NCBI GenBank assembly: GCA_002348585.1
Contig: DEBO01000163.1
Span: 1-8,087 of the forward strand
From: Alphaproteobacteria bacterium UBA2954
Lineage (GTDB): Bacteria > Pseudomonadota > Alphaproteobacteria > Puniceispirillales > Puniceispirillaceae
DNA length: 8,087 nt
Direction: 5' to 3'
This document shows positions 1 to 8,087 of the stretch, one piece after another. The notes beneath the pieces were generated by a model. It was not told the DNA's origin. It ran no database searches and worked only from the letters and a program-made list of their open reading frames with translations. The position numbers and the translations under genes were made by a program. Positions within the stretch are counted from its first letter, which is position 1, and every line of letters starts with the position of its first letter.

Positions 1-1389
1 CCGCTGACGCAAGAAGATGTCATTTCTATCATCCGGCGCGAACAGGAAACAGGCAGTGTGAAAGGCGTAATTGTCCAGCTGGGCGGACAGACCCCGCTGA
101 AAATCGCTGCTGGCTTGGAATCGGCAGGCATCCCTATTTTAGGCACAAGCCCTGATGCGATTGATCTCGCAGAAGACAGGGAACGCTTCCAGCAGCTTAT
201 CAAAAAGCTGGGGCTGAAACAGCCACAGAATGGTATTGCCCATTCAGCTGCGGAAGCCCGGTCTATTGCTCAAGATGTTGGCTTGCCGGTTGTAATCCGC
301 CCGTCATATGTGCTCGGTGGACGCGCCATGGAAGTAGTCTGGCAGATGGCTGATTTGGACAAATATATGAGTGATGCAGTGAGTGTATCCGGCAGCAACC
401 CAGTGCTGATTGACCAGTTCTTGGAAAATGCGGTTGAGGTGGATGTGGATGCGCTGCGTGACGGCGATGAGGTCTTTATTGCTGGCATCATGGAACATAT
501 TGAAGAAGCCGGCATTCATTCAGGGGACAGCGCCTGTATTCTGCCACCTCAGCATCTGTCTGCACTTGTTCTGGACACCATACAGACACAGACAAGAGCG
601 CTTGCGAATGCGCTGAATGTCATTGGGCTTGTGAATGTCCAGTTCGCAGTCAAGGATGAGGAGGTCTATCTTTTGGAGGTAAATCCACGCGGTAGCCGCA
701 CTGTGCCGTTTGTGGCCAAGGCGACAGGTAACCCGATTGCAAAAATTGCTGCCCGTGTGATGGCCGGGGCGAAGCTGACAGACTTCGCGCTGACCCATAA
801 CACGCATTCGCATGTTGCGGTCAAAGAAGCTGTGTTTCCGTTTTCTCGATTTCCGGGCGTTGATGTGTTCTTAGGTCCAGAGATGAAATCAACAGGTGAG
901 GTAATGGGCATTGATGCTGATTTCGGCCGAGCCTTTGCCAAAAGCCAGCTTGGGGCAGGTGTGCGCCTCCCGCAGTCAGGGACGGTGTTTGTGTCTGTGA
1001 AGGACGCGGATAAGGCTGCCTATATTCCGATTTGCCGCAAGCTGGCGAAAATGGGTTTCAACATTTTAGCCACAGGCGGAACCACAAAAGCCTTACTAAA
1101 GGAAGATGTTCCTGCCACGCCGATTAATAAGGTGATGGAGGGCAGGCCGCATGCGGTGGATGCGATGCTGTCTGGCCAGATTGATCTGGTCTTTAACACT
1201 GCCCATGGGGCCGGGGCCATCAAAGACAGTTTTTCCCTACGTCAGACCGCACTGACCAACAATATCCCCTATTACACCACCGCCGCAGGCAGCCGGGCCG
1301 CTGTTGATGCGATTGCCGCTCTCGCGGACCAGCAAGTGGATGTGCGGGCAATACAAGATTATTTGCCAAATCAGTCCGAATTGTCTTAA
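1..1389 (+). CDS. carB: Carbamoyl-phosphate synthase large subunit, C-terminal part (5' end outside the window)
   Basis: The frame is open from base 1, so this is the last 462 codons of a protein that is about 1,070-1,100 residues in its family. CarB makes carbamoyl phosphate from ammonia (delivered by CarA), bicarbonate and two ATP in the cytoplasm, feeding arginine and pyrimidine synthesis. Visible parts are most of the second ATP-grasp half, which phosphorylates carbamate, and the C-terminal MGS-like allosteric domain. Recognisable stretches are [47 protein letters not shown] and the metal-binding [19 protein letters not shown] (fragment residues about 225-243). The glycine in NPRGSRT replaces the commoner alanine, a minor change. 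The allosteric domain runs from about base 976 to 1350 and keeps the ILATGGT motif. A GTG at base 58 is only an internal valine codon. greA follows after 50 bases and is probably cotranscribed. Identification is firm. Confidence 0.98.
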   Translation, partial: PLTQEDVISIIRREQETGSVKGVIVQLGGQTPLKIAAGLESAGIPILGTSPDAIDLAEDRERFQQLIKKLGLKQPQNGIAHSAAEARSIAQDVGLPVVIRPSYVLGGRAMEVVWQMADLDKYMSDAVSVSGSNPVLIDQFLENAVEVDVDALRDGDEVFIAGIMEHIEEAGIHSGDSACILPPQHLSALVLDTIQTQTRALANALNVIGLVNVQFAVKDEEVYLLEVNPRGSRTVPFVAKATGNPIAKIAARVMAGAKLTDFALTHNTHSHVAVKEAVFPFSRFPGVDVFLGPEMKSTGEVMGIDADFGRAFAKSQLGAGVRLPQSGTVFVSVKDADKAAYIPICRKLAKMGFNILATGGTTKALLKEDVPATPINKVMEGRPHAVDAMLSGQIDLVFNTAHGAGAIKDSFSLRQTALTNNIPYYTTAAGSRAAVDAIAALADQQVDVRAIQDYLPNQSELS

Positions 1390-1429
1390 ACTGAACCTAG
1401 ATAACTTGGGCAGGTTTTTAGGCAACCAC

Positions 1430-1433
1430 AGGA
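1430..1433 (+). promoter_or_regulatory. Ribosome binding site of greA, decides the start
   Basis: AGGA lies six bases before the ATG at 1440. It touches the in-frame TTG at 1434, which would leave no spacing. This favours the ATG and a protein beginning MEKIPF, as is usual for GreA. Confidence 0.6.
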
Positions 1434-1439
1434 TTGGAT

Positions 1440-1919
1440 ATGGAAAAAATCCCGTTTACACAGGTTGGTTTGGACCGGCTGAAAGAAGAACTTAATTCGC
1501 TGAAACATACCGAGCGACAGGCCGTAATTAAAGCAATTGCAGAAGCTCGCGAGCATGGTGATCTGTCTGAAAATGCTGAATACCATGCTGCCCGTGAACG
1601 GCAGTCCTTTATTGAGGGCCGGATCACGGAATTGGAAGATGTGACCAGCCGTGCTGAAGTTGTGGATATGTCTCGTCTGACTGGAAAAACTATAACCTTC
1701 GGCACCGAAGTCGTGATTGCAGATGAAGTCACAGACGAGGAATCCAGCTACATCATTGTTGGACCTTATGAGGCAGATATTGAAAAGCGAATGATTTCCA
1801 CATCATCACCAATTGCCCGCGCGCTTATAGGAAAGGCAGAAGGAGATTCTGTTGAAGTACAGACCCCTCGTGGTCCACACCCGTATGAGGTTGTCTCTAT
1901 TAAATTAATTGAAATCTGA
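1440..1919 (+). CDS. greA: Transcription elongation factor GreA
   Basis: The product has 159 residues, the normal GreA length. GreA enters the secondary channel of RNA polymerase and stimulates cleavage of the backtracked RNA 3' end, rescuing stalled complexes. The N-terminal coiled coil covers about residues 1-75. Its tip motif EHGDLSENAEYHAARERQ includes Asp41 and Glu44, the acidic pair that in E. coli GreA coordinates the catalytic magnesium. The C-terminal FKBP-like domain covers about 80-159 and includes SPIARALIGKAEGD and the closing PYEVVSIKL. The ATG at 1440 was chosen over the in-frame TTG at 1434 because AGGA sits at proper distance. The gene follows carB by 50 bases with no terminator-like hairpin between them, so it is probably in the carB transcript. 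A carB-greA neighbourhood is, to my knowledge, common in alphaproteobacteria. The next gene is convergent. Confidence 0.97.
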   Translation: MEKIPFTQVGLDRLKEELNSLKHTERQAVIKAIAEAREHGDLSENAEYHAARERQSFIEGRITELEDVTSRAEVVDMSRLTGKTITFGTEVVIADEVTDEESSYIIVGPYEADIEKRMISTSSPIARALIGKAEGDSVEVQTPRGPHPYEVVSIKLIEI

Positions 1920-1936
1920 GCCAGCTTTTCCGTAGT

Positions 1937-2419
1937 TCAGGCCTCTAATAGCACAGGCACCCCAAACTGGATTTTTCGCGATCTAATTGAAAGTGCAGTT
2001 TTCACATGGCTAACATTTGGAGCCGGAGTGAGCTTTGAAGTCAGGAAACGCTGGAAATCATCCCAGTCATACGCCACGATTTTCAGCAAAAAATCTGTTT
2101 CTCCCATTAGCATGTGGCACTCTCTTACCATATCCCAATCACCCACCATTTTCTCGAAATCTTGCAGATCTGTCTCTGCCTGGCTGGTCAGCCCTACAAA
2201 AGCAAAAATCATCACCGTATAGCCAAGCGCGTCACCATCAATATCAGCATGATAACCGCGTATAACCCCTGCATCTTCCAATGCGCGTACACGGCGCAGA
2301 CAAGGTGGGGCAGAAATCCCTGCTCGTGCGGCGAGCTCAACATTGGTCATACGTCCATTATCTTGCAGATCTGCTAGAATTTTTCTATCAACAGAATCAA
2401 GCTTGGTTTTCTTGGCCAT
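1937..2419 (-). CDS. Lrp/AsnC-family transcriptional regulator
   Basis: The product has 160 residues from the ATG at 2419, typical of the Lrp/AsnC family. These are DNA-binding proteins that assemble as dimers to octamers or larger and respond to amino acids. A winged helix-turn-helix spans about residues 8-58 (LDSVDRKILADLQDNGRM, then ISAPPCLRRVRALEDAGVI). The ligand-sensing RAM domain follows from about 70 to 145, with the family motif MGETDFLLKIVAYD. An in-frame ATG at 2437 would add six residues (MRISRL). I prefer 2419 because homologues start close to the KLDxxDRKIL motif and GAGGA lies 11 bases upstream, although that spacing is long. It is convergent with greA, only 17 bases away, and divergent from the ELM1-family gene. 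The effector and targets cannot be read from sequence. Self-regulation and control of the divergent gene are plausible inferences. Confidence 0.95.
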   Translation of the reverse strand: MAKKTKLDSVDRKILADLQDNGRMTNVELAARAGISAPPCLRRVRALEDAGVIRGYHADIDGDALGYTVMIFAFVGLTSQAETDLQDFEKMVGDWDMVRECHMLMGETDFLLKIVAYDWDDFQRFLTSKLTPAPNVSHVKTALSIRSRKIQFGVPVLLEA

Positions 2420-2430
2420 AAGACGGGATA

Positions 2431-2435
2431 TCCTC
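2431..2435 (-). promoter_or_regulatory. Probable ribosome binding site of the Lrp-family gene
   Basis: GAGGA on the minus strand lies 11 bases before the ATG at 2419. It overlaps the start of the longer alternative reading from 2437, so it supports the shorter protein. The spacing is longer than ideal. Confidence 0.4.
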
Positions 2436-2437
2436 AT

Positions 2438-2558
2438 TCATTTTGCGGTCTACATTGCCTTTTTTAAAATGCCCTGCATAAAGGGGCGGGAGTATCAGGA
2501 TAATGTTATCACAAAATAAAGCAAGATTATTACAAAAAAATGGAATAAAAGAACGATT
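2438..2558. promoter_or_regulatory. Divergent promoter region between the Lrp-family and ELM1-family genes
   Basis: This AT-rich spacer must hold the start signals of both divergent genes. Its right half (about 2499-2555) is almost free of G and C, as expected for promoters and Lrp-type binding. Weak -35/-10-like hexamers can be found on both strands, but none is convincing enough to place individually. The short palindrome at 2499-2510 is listed separately. No small gene is visible here. Confidence 0.5.
2499..2510. promoter_or_regulatory. GATAA-TG-TTATC palindrome, candidate operator
   Basis: This is a perfect inverted repeat with 5-base arms and a 2-base centre, placed between two divergent genes, one of which encodes an Lrp-family regulator. 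Members of that family often bind AT-rich imperfect palindromes upstream of their own gene. Assigning this site to that regulator is inference. A 12-base palindrome in AT-rich DNA can also arise by chance. Confidence 0.3.
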
Positions 2559-3701
2559 ATGAACAAAAATGACGCCGATCTTTCTCCTCATCAGGCTCTG
2601 TTGCTAGATAAGGCAACGGCTCTGAAAGCACACAATGCGCGCGAAGAGCGACGTAGAAAAGGGGAGAATGAGGGAGCTTGGCCGCTCCGCACCTGGGTGA
2701 TTTCTGATGGGACTGCTGGCATGCTGGCTCAATGCCTAGCCCTAGCAAAAGCGATGAGAATTCAAGCAGAAGATATCAGAGCTGTCCCCACACCCCTTCT
2801 TCGTGCCTTTCCAAAACTGGCTAACCTACCAGGTTGGCAGTTAACGCTGGGGCGCAAGCCAGACTGGCTGAAGGCCAATCAATGGCCAGACTTATGCATT
2901 ACATGTGGGCGGCGAATGGCCGGTATTTCTATTGGGGTGAGGCGACTGGCGATGGGCAAGACCAAAACCATCCATATCCAGGACCCTAATATTGAGCCAC
3001 ATTATTTTGATCTCATGATCACCCCGTGCCATGATGATATTGCACAAAAAGCAGCGGACGGTCAGATGGACGTCCCCAACCTGCTAACCACAACGGGCGC
3101 ATTGAACCGGCTGGATGAGGCAGAGATTGTAGACGAAGCCGCTGCGCTGAAAATCTCTTATAATGACGAGCAGATTGCCAGACGCGCATTGGCACTAGTG
3201 ATGATTGGCGGGCATAATCGCCGCTATAAGGCCGGAGCGGACGCATTTACGAAAGTGGCGGAAGAGCTGGCCGCATTTGTGCAGATGACTGGGGCAATGC
3301 TGGCAATCGTTCCCTCTCGCCGCACACCAAAACGCGGCTTGCGGATGCTGTCAGAACAGTTGGAAAGCCGTCTGGGTGAAAAGGCTAGCTGGGTCTGGGA
3401 CGGAGCAGGCCATAACCCTTATCCGGGCCTATTAGGGCTTGCCAAATTTGTGATTGTCACTAGTGACTCGGTAAATATGACGAGCGAAGCAGCTCTGACC
3501 GGAAAACCTTTGTTGATCACCGAACTGGTTGAAGAGCAAGGAAGAATTTCCCATTTTCATCAAATAATGCGGGCAGGCAGACATACGGCCCGATTAACAG
3601 ATGTACTGGCGCAGCCTGAACGTCTGAAAGAGGCGTTTGTGGTGCTTGATGAACGTATCTCAATAAGTGAGGCTGTTTATAAATTTTTTGAAGAGGCTTA
3701 A
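2559..3701 (+). CDS. ELM1-family protein (DUF1022 / Mito_fiss_Elm1), function unknown in bacteria
   Basis: The product has 380 residues. It matches the family named after plant ELM1, a mitochondrial fission protein. Bacterial members are widespread in alphaproteobacteria and look like GT-B-type glycosyltransferases, but I know of no established reaction. Recognisable stretches in order are WVISDGTAGMLAQCLALA (46-63), PDLCITCGRR (110-119), IHIQDPN (138-144), DLMITPCHDD (151-160), the glycine-rich IGGHNRRY (216-223), SRRTP (253-257), NPYPGLLGLA (286-295) and TSDSVNMTSEAALTGKP (301-317). There is no signal peptide or membrane segment, so it is probably cytoplasmic or peripheral. The first 44 residues are a charged, helix-prone extension (AREERRRKGENEG) before the usual domain start. 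The next methionine is residue 54, inside the conserved domain. The ribosome site is weak. It is divergent from the Lrp-family gene and convergent with msrP, 34 bases apart. The family call is firm; the function is open. Confidence 0.9.
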   Translation: MNKNDADLSPHQALLLDKATALKAHNAREERRRKGENEGAWPLRTWVISDGTAGMLAQCLALAKAMRIQAEDIRAVPTPLLRAFPKLANLPGWQLTLGRKPDWLKANQWPDLCITCGRRMAGISIGVRRLAMGKTKTIHIQDPNIEPHYFDLMITPCHDDIAQKAADGQMDVPNLLTTTGALNRLDEAEIVDEAAALKISYNDEQIARRALALVMIGGHNRRYKAGADAFTKVAEELAAFVQMTGAMLAIVPSRRTPKRGLRMLSEQLESRLGEKASWVWDGAGHNPYPGLLGLAKFVIVTSDSVNMTSEAALTGKPLLITELVEEQGRISHFHQIMRAGRHTARLTDVLAQPERLKEAFVVLDERISISEAVYKFFEEA

Positions 3702-3735
3702 TCCCCGTCATCTTAGAATTTTTAATTGATTTCGG

Positions 3736-4722
3736 CTAACGGAACAGGCGGTCGCCCTCTCCTTTCATATCCTTATATAGATAAGCGACCTGTTCTCCGT
3801 AGCCGTTATATAGCTGGGTCGCAACGCGTTTGCCTGTGCCCAGCATTCGTTCAGTAGCCTGCGACCAACGTGGATGATCCACATCCGGGTTCACATTCGC
3901 CCAGAAGCCATATTCATTAGCCGCTAGTTTTTCCCAAAAAGAAACGGGCCGCTGGTCTGTAAAGGTCATCTTTACTATGGATTTTATACTTTTGAAGCCA
4001 TATTTCCAGGGTAGCACAATCCGCAACGGAGCGCCGTTCTGTTTTTCCATAGCTCGTCCATACAGGCCGGTGCCGATAAAGGCCATCTCATTCATCGCTT
4101 CATCTATCGTCATGCCTTCCACATACGGCCAAGGATACCAGGACTGACGCTGGCCAATAGCAACAGATGGGTCAAAAAAAGTTTCCAGTCGGACATATTT
4201 CGCTTCTGCCTTCGGCTGAACCAGTTCCACAAGACGCGACATCGGCACGCCTGTCCAAGGAACAGCCATCGCCCAGGCCTCGACACACCGATGTCGATAA
4301 AGCCGTTCTTCCTGTGGCCCCGTTTTAGCAATAAGTTCTGAAGCATCCAATTGCAGCGGGTTATCCACCAGCCCTTCTATGGTAAATATCCACGGATCTG
4401 TAACTAGCCTCCGGGCTTTTCGCCAGATGTTCTTCGAGGATCCAAATTCGTAAAAATTGGTGTAGGTGGTGGCCTCTTCTTCGACCGTGACAGGTCTGTC
4501 TAGCGTAAAGGCCGGGTTGCGCGTCGCCGGAAAGCCGGTAATTGACGCGGCCCTGGCTGATGATGCCAGAGGCGCAAAAGATCCGCCCACAACAGATGCG
4601 CTGGCGAGCCTGGCACCGGCGATCCCCATCGCCCGTAACAAACTCCGCCGGTTCAGATAAACGTTTTCATCTGTGGTTTTATAATCAACTACATCCCAGG
4701 GTTTTCGGCTGCGGATCAACAT
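3736..4722 (-). CDS. msrP: Periplasmic methionine sulfoxide reductase, molybdenum catalytic subunit MsrP (YedY)
   Basis: MsrP reduces methionine sulfoxide in oxidised periplasmic proteins, using a molybdopterin centre fed with electrons by the membrane haem protein MsrQ. The product is 328 residues, close to E. coli MsrP. A Tat signal is clear: twin arginines 25-26 in NRRSLLRAMG, a hydrophobic stretch, and an ARA cleavage site near residue 58. The sulfite-oxidase-type fold shows YTNFYEFGSSK, then RHRCVEAWAMAVPW with Cys146, the expected molybdenum ligand. It also has QRQSWYPWPYVEGM, NGAPLRIVLPWKYGFKSIKS and the closing NPDVDHPRWSQATERMLG. The start at 4722 is fixed by AAGGAGG seven bases upstream. 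No msrQ lies beside it: downstream is the convergent ELM1-family gene, upstream the aminotransferase gene. The electron donor must be encoded elsewhere or be different. A consensus -10 element lies upstream, so it probably has its own promoter. Confidence 0.96.
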   Translation of the reverse strand: MLIRSRKPWDVVDYKTTDENVYLNRRSLLRAMGIAGARLASASVVGGSFAPLASSARAASITGFPATRNPAFTLDRPVTVEEEATTYTNFYEFGSSKNIWRKARRLVTDPWIFTIEGLVDNPLQLDASELIAKTGPQEERLYRHRCVEAWAMAVPWTGVPMSRLVELVQPKAEAKYVRLETFFDPSVAIGQRQSWYPWPYVEGMTIDEAMNEMAFIGTGLYGRAMEKQNGAPLRIVLPWKYGFKSIKSIVKMTFTDQRPVSFWEKLAANEYGFWANVNPDVDHPRWSQATERMLGTGKRVATQLYNGYGEQVAYLYKDMKGEGDRLFR

Positions 4723-4728
4723 GACAGG

Positions 4729-4736
4729 CCTCCTTA
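4729..4736 (-). promoter_or_regulatory. Strong ribosome binding site of msrP
   Basis: TAAGGAGG on the minus strand is a near-perfect match to the 16S anti-Shine-Dalgarno sequence, with about six to seven bases to the ATG at 4722. It is by far the strongest ribosome site in the window and settles the msrP start. Confidence 0.85.
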
Positions 4737-4763
4737 CTAGGTGATTTTCCCTCGCATCAAATG

Positions 4764-4778
4764 AAAAAGATGCTTTTT
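4764..4778. repeat. AAAAAG-ATG-CTTTTT inverted repeat in the msrP leader region
   Basis: Perfect 6-base arms flank a 3-base centre, at the expected transcription start downstream of the TATAAT. It overlaps a second pairing, GCATC at 4754-4758 with GATGC at 4769-4773, followed on the plus strand by T's. The stems are too weak for a convincing terminator. An operator or chance occurrence are both possible. Confidence 0.3.
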
Positions 4779-4783
4779 AGAGC

Positions 4784-4789
4784 ATTATA
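4784..4789 (-). promoter_or_regulatory. Candidate -10 element of an msrP promoter
   Basis: The minus strand reads TATAAT, an exact sigma-70-type -10 hexamer, 61 bases before the msrP start. The matching -35 is unclear: TTGCCC at 4804-4809 is the best-looking hexamer but leaves only 14 bases between them. The transcript would begin near 4777 and have a leader of about 55 bases. Confidence 0.4.
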
Positions 4790-4919
4790 TTAATGAAGAT
4801 TTAGGGCAATGTAGTCATCTGGCAAGCTGTTCCACCAGCGCCAGATTCTGACCAAGTATACTGATTGGCTTGGCTTTCCTTAAATGTGGATTTGCTATAA
4901 GCGGTTTGCTGATTCAGCT

Positions 4920-6293
<1,374 letters not shown>

Positions 6294-8087
6294 ATGGATA
6301 GTGAGACTGAAATCATTTGCTCCGAAAATATTTTAACCGATCGGATATCGCAGCCCGCAGATTATTTGCTAGAGTCTGACTTTGCGCCTAATGGCGATCA
6401 ACCGATGGCAATTGAAGAGTTGATGGAGGGCGTAACAGCAGGTGAGCGGGATCAGGTGTTGCTAGGTGTGACCGGCTCTGGCAAAACATTTACGATTGCG
6501 CATGTGATCCAACAAGCAAAGCGGCCCGCCCTGATTCTGGCGCCAAATAAAACACTGGCAGCACAGCTATACGGTGAAATGAAAGTCTTGTTCCCCAACA
6601 ATGCCGTAGAATACTTTGTGTCTTACTATGATTATTATCAACCCGAAGCCTATGTGCCGCGGTCCGATACCTATATTGAAAAAGAATCCTCTATTAATGA
6701 GCAGATTGATCGAATGCGCCATTCCGCCACCCGCGCCTTGTTAGAACGTGATGACGTTATCATTGTCGCGTCTGTATCCTGCATCTATGGAATAGGGTCT
6801 GTTGAAACCTATTCCACTATGATTTTGCGGCTCACAACAGGCGAAGAACATAACCGCCAAACCCTGTTGCGAGCTTTTACTGAATTGCAATACCGGCGAA
6901 ATGACCTAAACTTTGGGCGTGGGTCTTTTCGCGTTCGGGGCGATAATATTGAACTTTTTCCCGCGCACCTTGAAGATCGAGCATGGCGAATATCTTTGTT
7001 TGGCGATGAGATTGAAGACATCTGGGAGTTTGACCCGCTGACAGGCGAGAAAACACAAAGATTGGAAAAAATAACAGTCTTTGCCAATTCACACTATGTA
7101 ACTCCACGCCCAACTCTGCAGCAAGCGGTTAAGAAAATTGGTGCAGAGCTGAACACACGGTTGGTGGAATTTAATGAGGCTAGCAAATTGCTTGAAGCCC
7201 AGCGTCTGCAGCAGCGCACGCAGTTTGATCTGGAGATGATCGAAGCCACAGGCAGCTGTAACGGAATTGAAAATTATTCTCGTTATCTCTCGGGACGTGG
7301 CCCCGGCGAGCCGCCGCCAACGCTGTTTGAATATCTGCCTGAAAATGCGCTTTTAATCGTGGATGAAAGCCATGTTACCGTTCCGCAAATTGGCGCGATG
7401 TATAAAGGCGATTTCGCGCGCAAATCCACTTTGTCTGATTATGGGTTTAGGCTGCCGTCGTGCCTCGATAATCGCCCACTCAAATTTGAAGAATGGGAGG
7501 CCTTTCGCCCGCAGACCATTTATGTTTCGGCCACACCTGGCATATGGGAGCTAGAACAGACAGGCGGGGTGTTCACTGAGCAGGTAGTCCGCCCGACTGG
7601 CCTGATTGACCCGGTCTGTGAGGTGCGGCCAACTGAAACACAGGTTGATGACATCATAGCCGAATGCCGCGCCTCCGCTGAGGCGGGCACACGCGTTCTG
7701 GTAACTACTCTGACTAAGAAAATGGCAGAAGCATTAACCGAGTATATGCACGAAGCTGGGATTAAGGTGCGCTACGTGCATTCGGATGTGGACACGCTGG
7801 AGCGGATTGAGATTATCCGTGATCTGCGCCTCGGCGTGTTTGATGTGCTGATCGGCATCAATCTGCTGCGCGAAGGGTTAGATATTCCAGAATGCGCGCT
7901 GGTTGGCATTCTTGATGCGGATAAGGAAGGGTATCTGAGGTCGCGTACCTCACTTATCCAAACCATCGGCCGGGCCGCGCGGAATGCCGAAGGCCGGGTC
8001 ATCCTCTATGCTGATAAAACCACTGACAGTATGACCTATGCGCTTAGCGAAACACAAAGGCGGCGTGAAAAACAGCAGGCTTGGAAT
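6294..8087 (+). CDS. uvrB: Excinuclease ABC subunit B UvrB (3' end outside the window)
   Basis: The frame is open to the right edge and gives 598 residues. UvrB is the helicase-like damage-verifying subunit of UvrABC nucleotide excision repair. It is loaded onto DNA by UvrA and then recruits UvrC. Visible landmarks are GDQPMAI, Walker A GVTGSGKT (58-65), the tyrosine-rich beta-hairpin [16 protein letters not shown] (107-122) that clamps the DNA strand, and [20 protein letters not shown]. Further on are the Walker B-type LLIVDESH (353-360), VSATPG (411-416), [10 protein letters not shown] and helicase motif [11 protein letters not shown] (556-564). The C-terminal UVR domain lies beyond the window. 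The domain normally starts near residue 28, so about 27-30 residues are extra. The start is uncertain. The ATG at 6294 has no well-spaced ribosome site, and an in-frame ATG at 6198 would add 32 Cys-rich, unprotein-like residues, also without one. I prefer 6294. No LexA box is seen upstream. Confidence 0.97.
   Translation, partial: MDSETEIICSENILTDRISQPADYLLESDFAPNGDQPMAIEELMEGVTAGERDQVLLGVTGSGKTFTIAHVIQQAKRPALILAPNKTLAAQLYGEMKVLFPNNAVEYFVSYYDYYQPEAYVPRSDTYIEKESSINEQIDRMRHSATRALLERDDVIIVASVSCIYGIGSVETYSTMILRLTTGEEHNRQTLLRAFTELQYRRNDLNFGRGSFRVRGDNIELFPAHLEDRAWRISLFGDEIEDIWEFDPLTGEKTQRLEKITVFANSHYVTPRPTLQQAVKKIGAELNTRLVEFNEASKLLEAQRLQQRTQFDLEMIEATGSCNGIENYSRYLSGRGPGEPPPTLFEYLPENALLIVDESHVTVPQIGAMYKGDFARKSTLSDYGFRLPSCLDNRPLKFEEWEAFRPQTIYVSATPGIWELEQTGGVFTEQVVRPTGLIDPVCEVRPTETQVDDIIAECRASAEAGTRVLVTTLTKKMAEALTEYMHEAGIKVRYVHSDVDTLERIEIIRDLRLGVFDVLIGINLLREGLDIPECALVGILDADKEGYLRSRTSLIQTIGRAARNAEGRVILYADKTTDSMTYALSETQRRREKQQAWN

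Noticed and set aside
520..941. Minus-strand open frames opposite carB
   Set aside because: They are antisense shadows of a clearly conserved carB reading frame, with no recognisable domains.
1418..1732. Minus-strand open frame of 104 codons opposite greA
   Set aside because: It lies almost wholly antisense to greA, its residues are serine- and arginine-rich as expected of a shadow frame, and it resembles no known family.
3702..3735. Possible bidirectional terminator between the convergent ELM1-family gene and msrP
   Set aside because: The 34 bases show no GC-rich stem, only AT-rich sequence.
4895..4919. GCTG-AAT-CAGC hairpin just after the aminotransferase stop as a terminator
   Set aside because: The stem has only four base pairs and no run of T's follows it.

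Overview
The window is a stretch of ordinary bacterial chromosome with about half GC by eye. Six protein genes fill most of it. The gene families point to an alphaproteobacterium: a carB-greA-Lrp run, a bacterial ELM1/DUF1022 protein, a class I aspartate aminotransferase of the rhizobial/SAR type, and UvrB with an N-terminal extension. The moderate GC would suit a marine group such as the SAR116 clade, but that placement is a guess. I see no RNA genes, CRISPR array, insertion sequence, attachment site or sign of recent transfer.

Layout from left to right. The 3' part of carB (arginine/pyrimidine synthesis) enters from the left edge. It is followed 50 bases later, on the same strand, by greA (transcription elongation factor). 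An Lrp/AsnC-family regulator lies convergent to greA. Divergent from that regulator, across about 140 AT-rich bases holding a small palindrome, is a gene of the ELM1 family, whose bacterial role is not known. Convergent to it is msrP, the Tat-exported molybdenum catalytic subunit of periplasmic methionine sulfoxide reductase. Upstream of msrP on the same minus strand is an aspartate aminotransferase gene. About 180 bases beyond that, uvrB (excinuclease subunit B) runs divergently off the right edge without its C-terminus.

The genes serve separate housekeeping jobs: carbamoyl phosphate synthesis, transcript cleavage, amino-acid-responsive regulation, periplasmic protein repair, transamination and nucleotide excision repair. 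No new multi-gene system can be recognised. The points most worth a second look are the msrP gene without an adjacent msrQ, the ELM1-family gene with its regulatory region and unusual N-terminal extension, and the ambiguous start of uvrB.
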